NCBI GenBank assembly: GCA_029339195.1
Contig: JAPTJF010000351.1
Coordinates: 1-64,000, forward strand
From: Micractinium sp. NFX-FRZ
Lineage: Eukaryota > Chlorophyta > Trebouxiophyceae > Chlorellales > Chlorellaceae
Length of the DNA: 64,000 nt
Direction of reading: 5' to 3'
Shown here piece by piece: positions 21,763 to 33,800 of this stretch; positions within the stretch are counted from its first letter, which is position 1; each line of letters begins with the position of its first letter. Under the pieces are notes generated by a model. The model saw nothing but the letters and a program-made list of their open reading frames with translations. It searched no databases and was not told the DNA's origin. Both the position numbers and the translations under genes were made by a program.

Positions 21763-24700
21763 TCAGCCGCCGGCATCCTCTGCAGGCACGTGCCTCATCA
21801 CCACCGCCCTCCCGCCGGCGCTGCTATCTCTGTAAGCCACCAGCAGCGTCTTTTCTGGGTCCAAGGCAATGGAGACGTAGGAGGCGGCGCCCTGTGGGAG
21901 GCGGGGCAGGCCCACGGGGCTCCACGTGCCTGCACCCACAAATGTGAAGAGAGTAGCATGGCATCGTGTTGCATCCGAGGCTATACTACACTGTAAACAC
22001 ACATACACAGGGATTGGGGCAGGGGAGGGCACGGACGGGACAGGGGAGGCACGGGACATGCCTGGCCAATCCATGCCGCTGCAGTCCCACACCGTGCACG
22101 CCTCAAACCACAAGCCACCTCCGGCGCGTGTGCAAACACCGCGCCTTCCAACCATGCCACCCAAGGCTACCCTTGATGCGCCTTGCACCACCCCTCCCAG
22201 GCGCACCCTCACCTGGCTGCTTGCTGCTGGGCAGGCTCCCGCCCTCGCCTGCACTGTCCCCCGGCTCGCTGCCATGCTGCGTGGCGCCGTCGTATGCTGC
22301 CACATGCTCTTGCCTGTCGGCTGAGCCATCCCACACCACGGTGACGGGGCCTGTGGGGTCGCTGGGCCCCGCCAGGCTGCTGCTCCACACCTTGAGCGCG
22401 TCGCTGTCGTCCTGCAGGCGGGGGGAAAGGGTGAGAGAAGGGCCGGTAGGTGTTGGTGTGTTGGGTGCTTGGGGCCACTTGAGGCAGGAGGGGCAGCACA
22501 GCACAGCACAGCACAGCACAGCGTAGCAGGAAGGAAGGATGGAAGGAAGGAAGGAAGGAACGGAGGAGAAGAGAAGAAGCACTGCGCAGCACCCACCAGG
22601 TACAACAGGTAGTATCACACAGCACAGCACAGAACAGCGCAGCACAGCGCAGCACAGCACAGCGCAGCACAGCACAGCGCAGCGCAGCGCAGCGCAGCGC
22701 AGCACCCACCAGGTACAGCAGGTAGCAGGGCGTTTCGTGGCCCGCCACCGTTACTGCGCAGGCAATGTCCACGTCAGCAACCGCTGAGTCAGAGAAGCCG
22801 TCTGCTGTGCCCGGGCAGAGGGTCCAAGCGCAGGAGGGGCAGAGGGAGATGCGGCAGCTGAGCTTGCCGCCCTGCGCGCCGTCGGCGTACGCCACACGCA
22901 CGGTGGTCCCAGCACGCCCGCCGCTGCTCCACGGCCTGCGGGCAGGCGAGGCGCGAGTGGGGCGGGGCATGGAGGTTGTGACAGGCCGCACTGGCACAGG
23001 CACACGGAAGGCTGAGCGGGTGGTTGACGGCTGCCCCGGCTGGCAGACAAAAGCATCTACCCCTGGCGCACCAGTGGCCGATGGAGGGGGAGTGGGAGCC
23101 AGGAGGGGACATGCCCCGTGCTCCTGCAGCAGCAGCGGGGCGGGTGTGGGGCAGGTAAGTGTGGCAGCCGGGCGCGCCAACTGGCACGTGCAGCTGCACA
23201 CCAGCCGGCACCATCGTGCCCTGCCCTTGCACTCTGCAACGTGGCACCACAGCACGGCACAGCGCAGCACACCACAACATGGCGTACCGGCACAGCAGCA
23301 GCAGCGTGGGCTCCTTAAAACCCTCGTACCGTGGGCGCTCCATTCCTCGGCCCCCGGTGCCAGGAAGAAGACCGACACTCTGTCTGCATGCGGGCCGCTG
23401 CGCTCCACCACAGCCAAGTGCGGCGCCGCCTCTGTGCCTCCGGCAGCGCCCCACTTGCTGGCAAAAATGAGCTTCCCAACCTCGGCTGCTTCAGGGACCA
23501 CGTCGCCGCCGCCGGCGTCCAGCTGCACAGGCCAGGGCAGCGGCAGCGGAAGCACGAGTTGAGTGAGAGCAGCACGGTTGGACACTGCCCAGGCTGCAGC
23601 GGGTCGCTCCATCCAGGCAGCACCCAGAACCGCTGCTGGTATTAGCTTTGGGCGCATGCAACGCATGGCAGACGGACGCCCCGCCACCAACCGCCCCTGC
23701 CTCAGGTGCCGCTGCTGCTTCTGCCAGATAGACCCAAGCAGCGTTTGGTGGCCCAGGCCTCACCCCAGGTGTCGGCAACACAAAACAAAAAATAACATCT
23801 CTGCCCATGCCATTCACCCTACAAAAAGCAGAGCAGAGCAAAACAGGCAGCTGCTGCACACCAGCACATCATGCTGGAAAGGCATTCAGCAAACAACACA
23901 CACATAATGTGCAGGCCACAACAACAAGCAGCACCTGAAGCAAGGGAGGCTCACCCAGGCATGGCTGTCGCCGTCGAACCGCATCACCCGTGCCCGCCCC
24001 GAGCCGCCGCCGTGCGCGGGCCCGCCGTCTGTGTAGGCCACCCATGGCATCCCGCTGGCTGGGTGCAGCGCCATGGACACGTACAGGGCTGCAGGGCAGA
24101 GGTGGGGAAGCACAGCGTGCGCAGCAGGGCATGTGAGCGGGTGTTGCCGGCTTGCTGGGACCGTGCGTGCAGCGCCAGGGAGACACGCCCGGCTGCAGGG
24201 GGTGGTGGGGCAGCAACCACGCACAGCGTGGCACGGCGCTGGCGGGACGGCGGCAGGGAGAGGTGTCGACAAGGCAGCGCATGGCCACTGAGGGAGGGGG
24301 CGGGGGTAAAGGTGCAAGAAAACTGTGCCCCTGCTACATGCCTGGCTGCTGTCCCAACATCTGCACCCCTGCCTCCCAGCCCCACGGACCCCCCCACTAC
24401 TTCTCCAACCCCACCTGCCCACCCGCCTGCCCAGCCTTGCCCACCCACCTGTGGCCCCCCCGCTGAACCCCGGGCTCCCCACCGGCCGCCAGCTGCCGCC
24501 GCCTTCGCCTGCCTCAAATCTGCACACCGTGGCCTTGCTGCCGGGGGTGTCCAGGTCTCTGTAACCCACGTAACTGACGTTCCCTGCTGACACCGCAATG
24601 TTGGTGAACTGCGTGGCTCCTGTGGAGGCAAAGCCGCCAAAGGGGTGCCATTGTGAGCTGCACGGTGGGGATGCGGGGGCAGGACGGAGGAAGGGGCGGC

Positions 24701-25285
24701 GGTGAAGGGGAGGTACAGGGATAGAGGTATGGGGCAGTGGGCGGGCAGTTGGGCACAGGTGCGCATGAATACGGGCAGGCAGGCAGGCACAGGCAAGGTG
24801 GGAAGGAGGCCAGAGGGGCGGGCGACAGCAGCGCAGCATCGGCGGCAGGGCGGAGCGGCGCAGGGTGCTTACTCTGGCTCGCTAGCGGCTTGCTGCTCGG
24901 CGTCGAGGCCTGCCTCGCACGCCCCGCTTTCACCAGCCTCAGCTGAGCATTGCGGGACACCTTCTGCTGATGTTGGTCCTGCAGGCAGCAGGCACCCAAT
25001 GGGCGGGGGAAGAACAAATGTCGGCACATGGAGGCAAGGCGGGGGTGGTATGCTATGCCTGCTGCCTGTCTGCACATGTATGTACATGTCACTCCTGCAT
25101 TGGCCTGACTCACCCGGGGCGGCCAGGAACAGCAAGGCTATTAGAAATAGCCGAAGTAGGAGGCGCTGCTGGGCGAGCTGCGGCGGTCCACTTGGCGGCG
25201 CCAGCGGCGGCGGCGGCGGGCCGTGCTGGGGGTGGCGCAAACAGGTTACGCCTTGCAGCAGACGCGCATTGCTAACGACGCGCAT
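21763..25285 (-). CDS. Secreted or membrane-anchored beta-propeller-type repeat protein
   Basis: Eight-exon model: 25285-25114, 24978-24873, 24657-24449, 24088-23955, 23522-23330, 23062-22710, 22411-22213, 21929-21763, summing to 510 residues. Exon 1 ends in a strongly hydrophobic signal or anchor segment (LLLRLFLIALLFLAAPG). The rest contains repeats of the form W-P-(F/V)-G ... Y-V-(S/G) ... V-A-Y-x-D ... (R/K)A-V-M-R-F, for example SYVGYRDLDTPGSKATV, LYVSMALHPASGMPWVAY and SYVSIALDPEKTLLVAY. Such blades are typical of extracellular beta-propellers; their ligand is unknown. The start of exon 6 is uncertain, since a later acceptor in the same phase is also possible. The intron after exon 6 contains a copy of that exon's end plus AGCAC repeats. 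Confidence 0.65.
22496..22721. repeat. AGCAC and GGAA repeats with duplicated exon end
   Basis: Two AGCAC tracts (about 22496-22523 and 22619-22706) and a GGAA tract (about 22529-22561) fill the intron after exon 6 of the propeller gene. A 21-base copy of the exon 6 end with its donor (22591-22611) matches the real junction at 22701-22721 with only two or three differences. Confidence 0.8.
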
Positions 25286-26942
25286 GGCGAGCGGCTGTGG
25301 AAAGCCTCCGCTCCCTCGCCGGCACTTGGGCAGCGGGCTTTTGCAAGTCGTTGTTGGCCGACACCCAGGATGTCACGGGGAATGTCTGAAGTCCGAGAAT
25401 GTACTGGGAACTGTTCAGAAAGTGCCGGAGGCTCTACAAGCTACCCTCTCAGGAGTGGGTGCTCCTTCAGCGGACACCGCCCTTGGTTGGGCGGCCCTGC
25501 TTGCTGTATCGCATACCTGGAGTGCAGGGAAGCGCGGTGACACGCGCAAAGAGAAAGCAGCGCAAATGCCAGTACCTGCTGTGCGCGCTGGGGCGGGATG
25601 GAGGCCGCGGGCGGACACATGCCGCCAACCGTGCCAAGTTGCCCTCCTGACGCGAATGCCACCCGGCCTGCCACAGAAAGAAACTTACAATATGAAGACG
25701 ATTAATGTTAGCACCTGAGTTAATGCCATGAGACGAAGCGCTCCAGGCACGCACTGTGAGCAACCGAGGGGCTAAAACCTGCAAGCAACACAGAGGGCTT
25801 GTGCATTGGATGAGAGGGGGGTCACAGCGGACAGAGCATGGGCGGTAGGAGGTCCCATTAGAGGCAGGCACTCACTCCCAGTCCGCTGTGCTAAGGGTAA
25901 TGGTGGGGAGGGAGGGGTGGAACATGTCAATCTGGCAAGGGGCCCCTACAGGGAGGGGCGCCCACCCCCGTAGCACGCAAGGATGACAGAAATGCAAAAG
26001 AGGAGAAAGAGAAGCAGGGGAAGCAGCGAGTATACGTGATGACCAGGGGTGATCAGGGGTCATCAGGGGGGTTTCAGGGGTCATACCATCCTCATAGTGG
26101 CAAGGAGTGCATGACGGAATGGCTCAAGACACGAGCCTTGGTCAAGGGACTACATGCGGCGGCGTGCGGCCACCACAAGGGGGGCCAGGTGCCAGCTGGC
26201 GGGGCAACATCTCCTTTCTTTCCTTCCCATCCAATACTCATTACGGTGCTCTGTGTGATTTGTGTGATCAACAACGTGTTCAGAAGCGCCTTAGCCAGCA
26301 GGTGATGTTTGTGGGGGAGACCCCCTCATGCAGCACAGAAACGGCCAACACCGCCAGGACCCTAATTTTGGCAAAATTCAATGATGTAAGGGTCTTCCAT
26401 ACAAACATTTTAGGTGTTTAGGCCGCCCCAAGCTTCGGACCCGGCTTTGGAGCCAAACGCTGGGACATATCGCCTCCTGAATTCTGGGAACAGCACCTAG
26501 GGAGTGTTCCCAAAATGTGAGACCCCCGGCAAGGCCCGCGGAAGCGTCTTTCCGACCCAGCTGTTTGCCACGTCATCACCACCCAAAATGTTAACATTAT
26601 AATAGATGGGTCTTACATCTTTAGAAAGGTACTTTCCAATTTTCCAAGCGACATGCACCTTATCGAGGCTAAAGAGAGGTCGGAACAGGCAATGGGAGGG
26701 TATCGCAAGGCCAAGTGACCTCCCAGATACCCCAAACGCGTTCCTGGCGCGTTAGGAGTGTCTTGGAACGACTCAGATGGTTAAAACGTCAAATTCACAA
26801 TTTTGCTGCCAGCACCATGGCCACTGGGGTGGTCACTCCCTCACAAACATCACCAGCAGGCTGCCAGCAGGGCTCCCTGTGTTCGAAGGTTCAAAGGGTC
26901 GAACCGGCTGCAGTACGGGCGCTCCTTTTGCGATCCCCCTAT
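25286..26942. other. Divergent promoter region with a lower-G+C stretch
   Basis: This spacer separates the leftward propeller gene from the rightward glycosyltransferase gene. It holds an eight-base inverted repeat (26037-26044 with 26058-26065) among CAGGGGT repeats, and a seven-base hairpin (26486-26492 with 26505-26511). From about 26330 to 26820 it is visibly richer in A and T than the rest of the window. No coding sequence is recognised. Confidence 0.5.
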
Positions 26943-29900
26943 ATGTTCACAGCCATGAGCGAGAAGGAACATCAGATCAGCTGCCGGCACGCAGCCTGGC
27001 AGGCGTTCGCCCTGGCTGTCACCGCGCTTCTGCTGCTGTTCCTCGCTCACGCGCGCTCATACGACTTTAGAGCAGCGCTCGGCGCCCGCACTGACAACGC
27101 GGGTGACGGTGCCGCAGAACAGCAGGCAGCCGTGCTCCCGCCGCCGCCGCCGCCTCCCTCACCCACCTGCCAGCTCAACGGCACGGGCAGCATCTGGGCG
27201 CAGCAGTGCAAGCTCCTCTCGAAGGTGTGGGACACCATCACCCCCTGCCTGTGCCATGCCAAATCAACAGATCTCAGGCGCTAGACAAGACTGGCATGCA
27301 CTTGACCTTCGGCACCGCCCTGCTCCGAGGACCTCCCCCGAATGCCGTCTCATTCGGAAGCCCTCCTGCTCATGCTCATGACCTTGCGCTCGCTCACCCG
27401 TGCTGTCCGCCTGGCCTGCAGGTGTGCGTGGACCAGCGCTCCATCCTGTTGTACGGGCACGAGTACCAGCCCCAGGGGCGCACGGCTGCAAAGCCCATGC
27501 CCCACCTGCAGCCCGTGGGCAAGCAGTCGGACACCTACACCTGGCACTACTTCAATGCAAGCTTGTTTTGCTCTTCAATGCAAGCCGGCCGGCCGCCCTG
27601 CCCACCTGCATGCCCGCCTGCCTGGCCTGCGCAAAAGCAGCGCCCCACTGCTGCGCCCGCCCTACCTGGCGCTGCCTGCAGCGCCGCCGGCGCATGTGCT
27701 TCTTGTTGCCATTGCCATTGCACCAGCGCCCGCATGCCGTGTGCCAGCAGGGTAGGCCTGACAACACGCACCTCCTGACGAGCGCCTGCCGCTGCTGGGT
27801 GCAGGGCCGGAACCGGGGCCGATACGTTGTGCCTCCCATAGAGGTGCGGCCTGCCAGCGAGGCAGAAGGGCCAGCCTATCTGGCCAGCCCCTCCTTTTCA
27901 AGTTGCACGGTGCCCATCCTGCACTCGCCGTTCTGGCTCCAGGTGGGCGCTGCCTGGCTCATGTGTGATGCCGGCCCGATGGGTGCGGCCTGCTTGCTTG
28001 CTTGGCTTGCACGCTCACGACCAGCGTGCCACCAACTCGCGACCTGCAATGCTTACTCGGCAGCTGCCAGCTGCCAGCTGCCAGTGGCCAGCAGCACCGG
28101 GTGCCCGCGCCAGTGCCAGCTCAGCCGCCGCCTCGCCTGCGGCGCTCTGCCAACCTCAAATGTGCCTGCTCCTGCTGCCCCCTCCCCCTGCCTGTTGGAA
28201 CGTGGTCCAGAACTTTGCCCACCAGTTCCGAGGTGGGGGTGGGGGCTCTTATAAGCGGAGCATGCAGAGGGCTGCGCCTCATTTTGGGGCAATGCCAGCA
28301 GCAAGCAGGCTGCATGCGAGTGCGCAACAACAGCTGCCGCAGCCCAAAAACAAGCTGCTGTGGATCCGGCCAACTCCTGGGCCTGCTCCGCCCTGCCCAA
28401 CCCTGCAAGCCCACTTCTCTGTCCTCGCCTGCCCCTCTGGTGTCCATTCGTCTCCCGGTGCTGGATGCCCCGCCCCTGTTCCCCCGCCGCAGACAACGCC
28501 GCGACGTTGTTTGGCGCCCTGCAGCGCACGCCCTGGTGGCCGCATGCCAAGCTCGTCGTGCTGACCCCGGACGGCCTCGGCATGAAACCGTACAACTACC
28601 AGCTCTACCAGCCGCTCAGCAACTTCACAATTGAGACCTGGGCAGACTTCACCACGCGGCTGCGAGCGGTGGGTGGTGGGCGGGCGGGCGACGCGCTGCA
28701 TTGCAGGAAGAGTGTGTGCTGAGTTGTTGTGCTGTGCTTGTGGCTGGCGGCAGCTGAGGACGCACGGCAGCAGTGTGGAAAGGAAGGAAGGAAGTGTCTT
28801 GCACCCTTGCACTGCTGCTGCTCCCCACAGTCGTGCACCTGCGCGCGTGCACCCCGACGCCCGGCGCCCTTTGCTGTTGCAGGACGCGCCCAGCCCAGCG
28901 CTGCGCCCCGCCTGGAAGGGCGGCCCCGCGATGGCCCCCAGCTATGAGGGCAGCGAGCAGCGCTGCTTCGCAAACATGTTTGTGTGCTTAAACGGCCTGG
29001 ACAGCCCAGACCTGCCGGCCTACCAGTACGGCCAGCACCTGGTGCGCTTCTACAGGCAGCGGCAGCAGCCAGATGGCAGCGGGCAGCAGCCAGCGCCTCC
29101 CCCTCCGCAGCTCCCGGCTGCCGCCAGAGTGGCAGCACTCGCAAGCGGTGGCGCCGGCGCCGGCGCCCGCCCGCTGCGCATCGTGTTTCAGCGGCGGGCG
29201 GCGGGGCACCCCGGGCGGCAGATACTGAACGTGCAGGAGCTGCTGGCGCAGTGCAACGCCTGGCGCTTCAGGGCACGTGGGGCCACCTACAGGGCCATCT
29301 GCCACGAGGTGTGCTGGCGCTGCCAGCTGGCGCCCTACTGCCCCAGAGCCACGGCAGCGCAGCCGTGGCTGCCGGGCATGCAGGGCCACGGCTGCCACCG
29401 CCGCTGCCTGCTTGTTGCTGGATGCTGCTTATGCAACAAGGGACTCGCTGCTGGGACACGCATTGTGTGCACGCACTGCTGCACCCCTGATGCGGCATGT
29501 ACCGCTGCCTGCCTCCGCAACGCCCGCACCCAGCAGCGTCTGCGCCCGCAGGCCCAGCCTGCGCCGCCTTGCTCCTCATCTCCTCCCCCTGCCCACCCAC
29601 CCCCACCCCACCGCTGCAAGCCAGTGTGGCGCGGTGGCTGACGTCCGCAGCCGGGCACAGTTGCTGATTTCCAATTGCCCATCGCCCTGCAGGCCGATTT
29701 TGGCGACTTCATGAGCGGCATGGCGGAAGCACAGGCGGCCGACATCATCGTCGGCTCCCACGGCGCCAACCAAGCCAACGGCTGGCTCATGCGGCCGGGG
29801 GGAGCGGTGATCGAGGTGCAGGCGGCTGGGTATGAGGATGTGCCGCAGCACTTGCAGTTCCCGGAGCGAAACTTGCTGGTGGGTGGGTGGGTGGGCGGGC

Positions 29901-30400
29901 GGGTGGGCGGGTCGGGTCGGGCCTGGAGGATGCATGCGGCACATGGTAGTGGGTTGGCGGGCATGCTCCCAGCGATGCCAGTCAGCCACACCGCTGGGAG
30001 CAGCTTGCAATGCATACAGTGGCCGCAGGCAGGACGTGTTGCAGCAAAAGGGTGCCTTGGAGCACCCGGTACACACGCACCCATGCACGCCCCCGTCTTG
30101 CAGGACCCTGGCACCCAGGTGCAGTGGTGGCTGCTCATGGTCTGTGACCCCCAGGCCTGGGAGGCGGATGCGCAGGAGGCGGCGGGCAAGGGCAGCCGTG
30201 CCGACCAGATCAAGAGCCGAAACGTGCGGCTGAGGTGGGACGCGCTCAGGACGGCGCTGGTGTCGGCGGTCAACACGCGGGGAGACATGCGGCGGTACCA
30301 CCAGGCCTGGCGGCAGGGGCACTGGTGGTGGCACGTGCTGCCCAAGGGGGGCCTGCAGTTTGCGGGGCCGGACCTGCGGGCGCGCTGCCCCCGCGTGTGA
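26943..30400 (+). CDS. GT61-family glycosyltransferase, Golgi type II membrane protein
   Basis: Eight exons, all in phase: 26943-27224, 27422-27556, 27805-27942, 28211-28232, 28493-28668, 28883-29308, 29693-29878, 30104-30400; 553 residues. A short cytoplasmic tail precedes a membrane anchor at about residues 18-36 (ALAVTALLLLFLAHA), then a proline-rich stem. The catalytic part has the family hallmarks: NFAHQF plus DNAATLF, an ELLAQC segment, and ADIIVGSHGANQANGWL followed by RPGGAVIEV, the conserved glycine-rich HGA region of GT61 (DUF563) enzymes. Plant members add xylose, arabinose or N-acetylglucosamine to wall polymers or N-glycans; which sugar is used here cannot be told. Exon 4 is only 22 bases, and intron 2 uses a GC donor (GCAAGC at 27557). 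A second in-frame ATG lies at 26955. The end of exon 6 is the least certain border. Confidence 0.85.
29879..29923 (+). repeat. G-run tract at an intron start
   Basis: Repeated GGGT and GGGC units follow the splice donor of exon 7 of the glycosyltransferase directly, with at least eight runs of three G. Such a tract can fold into a G-quadruplex in RNA, which could affect splicing; that effect is inferred. Confidence 0.7.
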
Positions 30401-30645
30401 TGCCGGCCGCTTCCCTGCGTGCCGCCCACCCAGCCAGCTGCGCTGCCTGCTCCCATGGCACTGATCTTGCCTTGGCCGCCCCTTCAAAACATGAACCCTG
30501 ATAGCCATGGGCGAGGTCCTGCCGCCCCGGGTAAGCCATGCACTTTGCGCTGACACAGACGACAGGCTGGCAGCCTTTGTGCTTCCTTCCTTGCACCGTA
30601 CGGGCTGCCGCACCTGGCCGTGCCGCTCATTGATTGCATGCCACT

Positions 30646-30650
30646 TGTAA
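30646..30650 (+). promoter_or_regulatory. Possible TGTAA polyadenylation signal of the glycosyltransferase
   Basis: TGTAA is found 246 bases after the stop at 30400. The facing gene has its own candidate only about 60 bases further on. Confidence 0.5.
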
Positions 30651-30706
30651 CTCTTTCAGCCTGCCAGGATAGCCAATTCATGAGAGAGAAGTGGCAAGGT
30701 GCGGGA

Positions 30707-30711
30707 TTACA
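30707..30711 (-). promoter_or_regulatory. Possible TGTAA polyadenylation signal of the ankyrin-like gene
   Basis: The plus strand reads TTACA, TGTAA on the minus strand, 186 bases after the stop at 30897. Since cleavage occurs shortly after the signal, the two convergent transcripts probably overlap by some tens of bases. Confidence 0.45.
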
Positions 30712-30896
30712 GTTGCAGAGCTGCGGTGTCAAAAGGCAGGGCGATCAAAGCGTGAGCCCGGCCGCTGTGTGAGGGCGTTCAGCTGGCAGCGGAAGTGGGC
30801 ATCAACGTCACTATCGCGGCTGACGCTGCCGCCGCCGCCTTTGGCTTGTGAGCGGAGGCAGCGCAGGAGCTGACCCAGGCGAGCGCAGCGCTCAGC

Positions 30897-33800
30897 TCAC
30901 ACCCAATCCTCCAGCGCATGCGCTGCCAGCTGCAGCACCCGGTGCACCTCCAGCTGTGGCAGGCAGCCCAGCAGCGGCACAGCTCGAGGCGCCAGCCTCC
31001 GCTTTTGCTGCGCAGCCGCCGCCAGCAGCACTGCCCGGGCTGCTTCTCGGAACCTGGGCGGGTAGAGGCTGTGAGTGCCAGGGCTCCAGTCGAGCGCTGC
31101 CGGCCCGCCGAGGCACAGCTCCCACAGGCGGCTGCAGGGGGGAGGAGGCGGGGGGAGTGCTACATTAGCATGCTTAACAGTTTGCAAAGTGTTCAGGAGC
31201 ATGCTGCTGTGAGCAAGCCCTGGCCATGACCGCCGACGCTTGCTGGGCGGCACATGCATGCAACGTAAACCAGGCGTGCAGGTGTGTGGCCACACGGCAT
31301 CGCTAGGCAGGGGTGCATGTGTCAAAAGGCAGAGGAGGAGCGCCTACCTGCAAGCCGTGCTACCCAGCCTGGTTCAGTCTTCCCACCTGTTTGCATTCAC
31401 GCCAAACCGAATTCCCAGTCCCCACCCCTCACCGGTTCACACCGTCGATGCCCAGATGCTGACGAAGGTAAGGAGTGCGTTCCACCACTTTCCGCAGCTC
31501 CGCAGCAGAGCAGCCAGCCCGCAGAAGCACCATGGCGCACTGCAGGGCACAAGGGGCAGGGGCGCAGAACGCGCGTTGCTGGACTGGCGCGCCGCAGGCG
31601 ACGCGGCAAACACAGGCGCCCAAATGGCAGGCAGCTTCCCACACCAGCCAGCTTGGCAAGGGGACAGCCCTCCCCGCATGCAAGCGATACGGGCCCCACC
31701 TGCGGGTACACATGCGCTTCCCCTGCAGTAACGCTGGACACTCGTCTGAGCGTGGAGGCTCACCTGTGTGCGCTGCGGCAGTTGGGCCTCGATGTCCTGC
31801 TGCTGCTGCTGCTGCTGCTCTTCCCCCTCCTCGAAGTCGTCCATTGGCCAGTGCTGCGCAGCGCTCCGCAGCAGGCTGTACAGCGGGCTCTGCTGCTGCA
31901 GCCACTCTCGAACGTCATCCAGGACGTGCCACTGCCAGTCCCCCAAAGCGTGCAGCCCTGCCCACCACGGCTGCTCCTCCAACGCCACCTGCCTCAGCTC
32001 GAGGGGCAGCGGCTGGCCCGCGTCAAGCAGCCGCTGCCGCTCCTGCAGCTGCCGTTCTGGCGGTGGCAGGCCGAACCTGTGCAGCAGCTGCGCCAGCGGC
32101 TGCGGCTGCCAGCGCTGTGCAGCCAAGGCCACTGCCTCTCCGTGCGTCGCTGGCCGTGCTGCGATCAGGTGCCTGACGACCCCCCACTGCTCTGCCTCGG
32201 CTGCATCCAGGAGGATGGTGTTGTAGGATTCTAAACAACTGGCAGCTGTCATGGCCCCAGCAGCCAGCAGCAGCTGCGCTGCCCGCCAGTGGCGCTGAGC
32301 AGCGGCCATGAGCAACGCTTTGTGAGCGACAGCTGCGGCGCTGCGTTCCAGCAACCCAGGCGCCGCCTCAGCTGACAAACCCCCTGCTGACGCCGCCTCA
32401 GCTGACAACCCCCCTGCTGACGCCGCCGCCGCCGCCGCCGCTGCTGCTGCTGCTGCTGCTGCTGCTGCCGGTGCTGCTGCTGCTCCATCGGCGCAGCTCA
32501 CAGCTGCCACCTGTCCCAGCTGGGCTGCAGCAGCAGCGTATGCAGCCTCCATCTGCTGCAGAAAGTGGTCGCGTGCTTCTGAATGCTCCAGCTTCAGCGC
32601 AGCGTGCAGGCCATGCGTGAGCTGCCCAAAGCTCAGGCACTGGGGGTCTGCTGCCTGCCCGCTGCCGCTGCCAGACGGGGCGCCAGCGCGCGTGCTGCCT
32701 GCTGCCTGCCCGCCGCTGGCCTCCTGGTGGTGGTGGTGGTGCTGCTGCTCCAATTCCTGCTGCCGATGCTGTTGCTGCTGCAGCTGCTGCTGTTGCTGCT
32801 GCTGCTGCACCCCCTGTTGCTGCTGCCGGTCGCGCCGCAGCGCAGCTTCCAGCATCAGCCGGCATGCACGGCGGCAGAAGTGGCTGTCCCGCTCAGCCAA
32901 GATCGTGAGGGGTGCCTGGCTGGCGTCGGTTGGAGACAGTTCAAGCGGGTCCAGCCCTGCGTGCCAGGCAGGGGATAGGTGGCAGGTGATGCAACCGAAA
33001 CACAGTTGGGCCAGTACCAGAGCAAGGGAGTCTGCCATTCAGCGTGCCAGGTGCGGCACATGCTGCACTGCAATCGCCCTACCAGCCGACCCCACCACTC
33101 AGCGCTGCACAGCAGCAGAGTTGCCGCCCGCCAGTCATGCTCGCTTTCCGCTTGCAGCATCGCCTCGCACGCCACGCGGCTGCCGCCGGAAGCCAGCAGG
33201 CCAGATACTGACATGGCTGCACCTGTGTCCGCCAGCGCAGCTAGCGGGCCTGCGCACGCCTCTGATGCTGCAAGTGCTGCGGCTGTGGCCGCTGCGTCTG
33301 CAGCCGCCACCGCTGGTGCTGCACCACCAAGGGGCAGGTGAGCTGCGGGCAAAGCAGCATGCGCCGCTTCCAGCGCGTCCATTACGTGCTCAGGAGATTG
33401 CACCACGCTGCCTGCTTCTGCTTCCGCTGCAATGGCTGCTGCCGCTGCCTCCATTGCCGCCGCTGCTGCGGCGGCGGCGGCCGCTGCCGCTGCATGGCCC
33501 AGCTGGGCTGCGGCGGCAGCAGAATGCGCGGCCTGCATACGCTGCACAACGTGCTCCCGCGCCTCTGCGTGCTGCAGCACCAGTGCAGCATACAGGGCAT
33601 GAGTCAGCTGCGTGTAGCTCAAGCCCGGGGCATCATTTGCTGCCCGCCCCTTGCGCACGCCGCTGCCGCTGCTGCCAGTGAAGGTTCCTCCTGCATGCAC
33701 TGCATCTGCTGCTGGCACACCGCCAGCCCGCTCTGCCTGCTCTGCCTGCTGCGACTGCTCTTCTTGCTGCTGCTGCGCCTGCTGCGCCTGCTTTGCCTGC

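Noticed and set aside
22209..23690. 493-residue uninterrupted minus-strand open frame
   Set aside because: It reads through two introns and the AGCAC repeats. Only the parts corresponding to exons 5 and 6 of the propeller gene look coding.
31437..33038. 533-residue minus-strand open frame
   Set aside because: It contains exon 5 of the ankyrin-like gene but runs on into introns on both sides, where the sequence loses its coding character.
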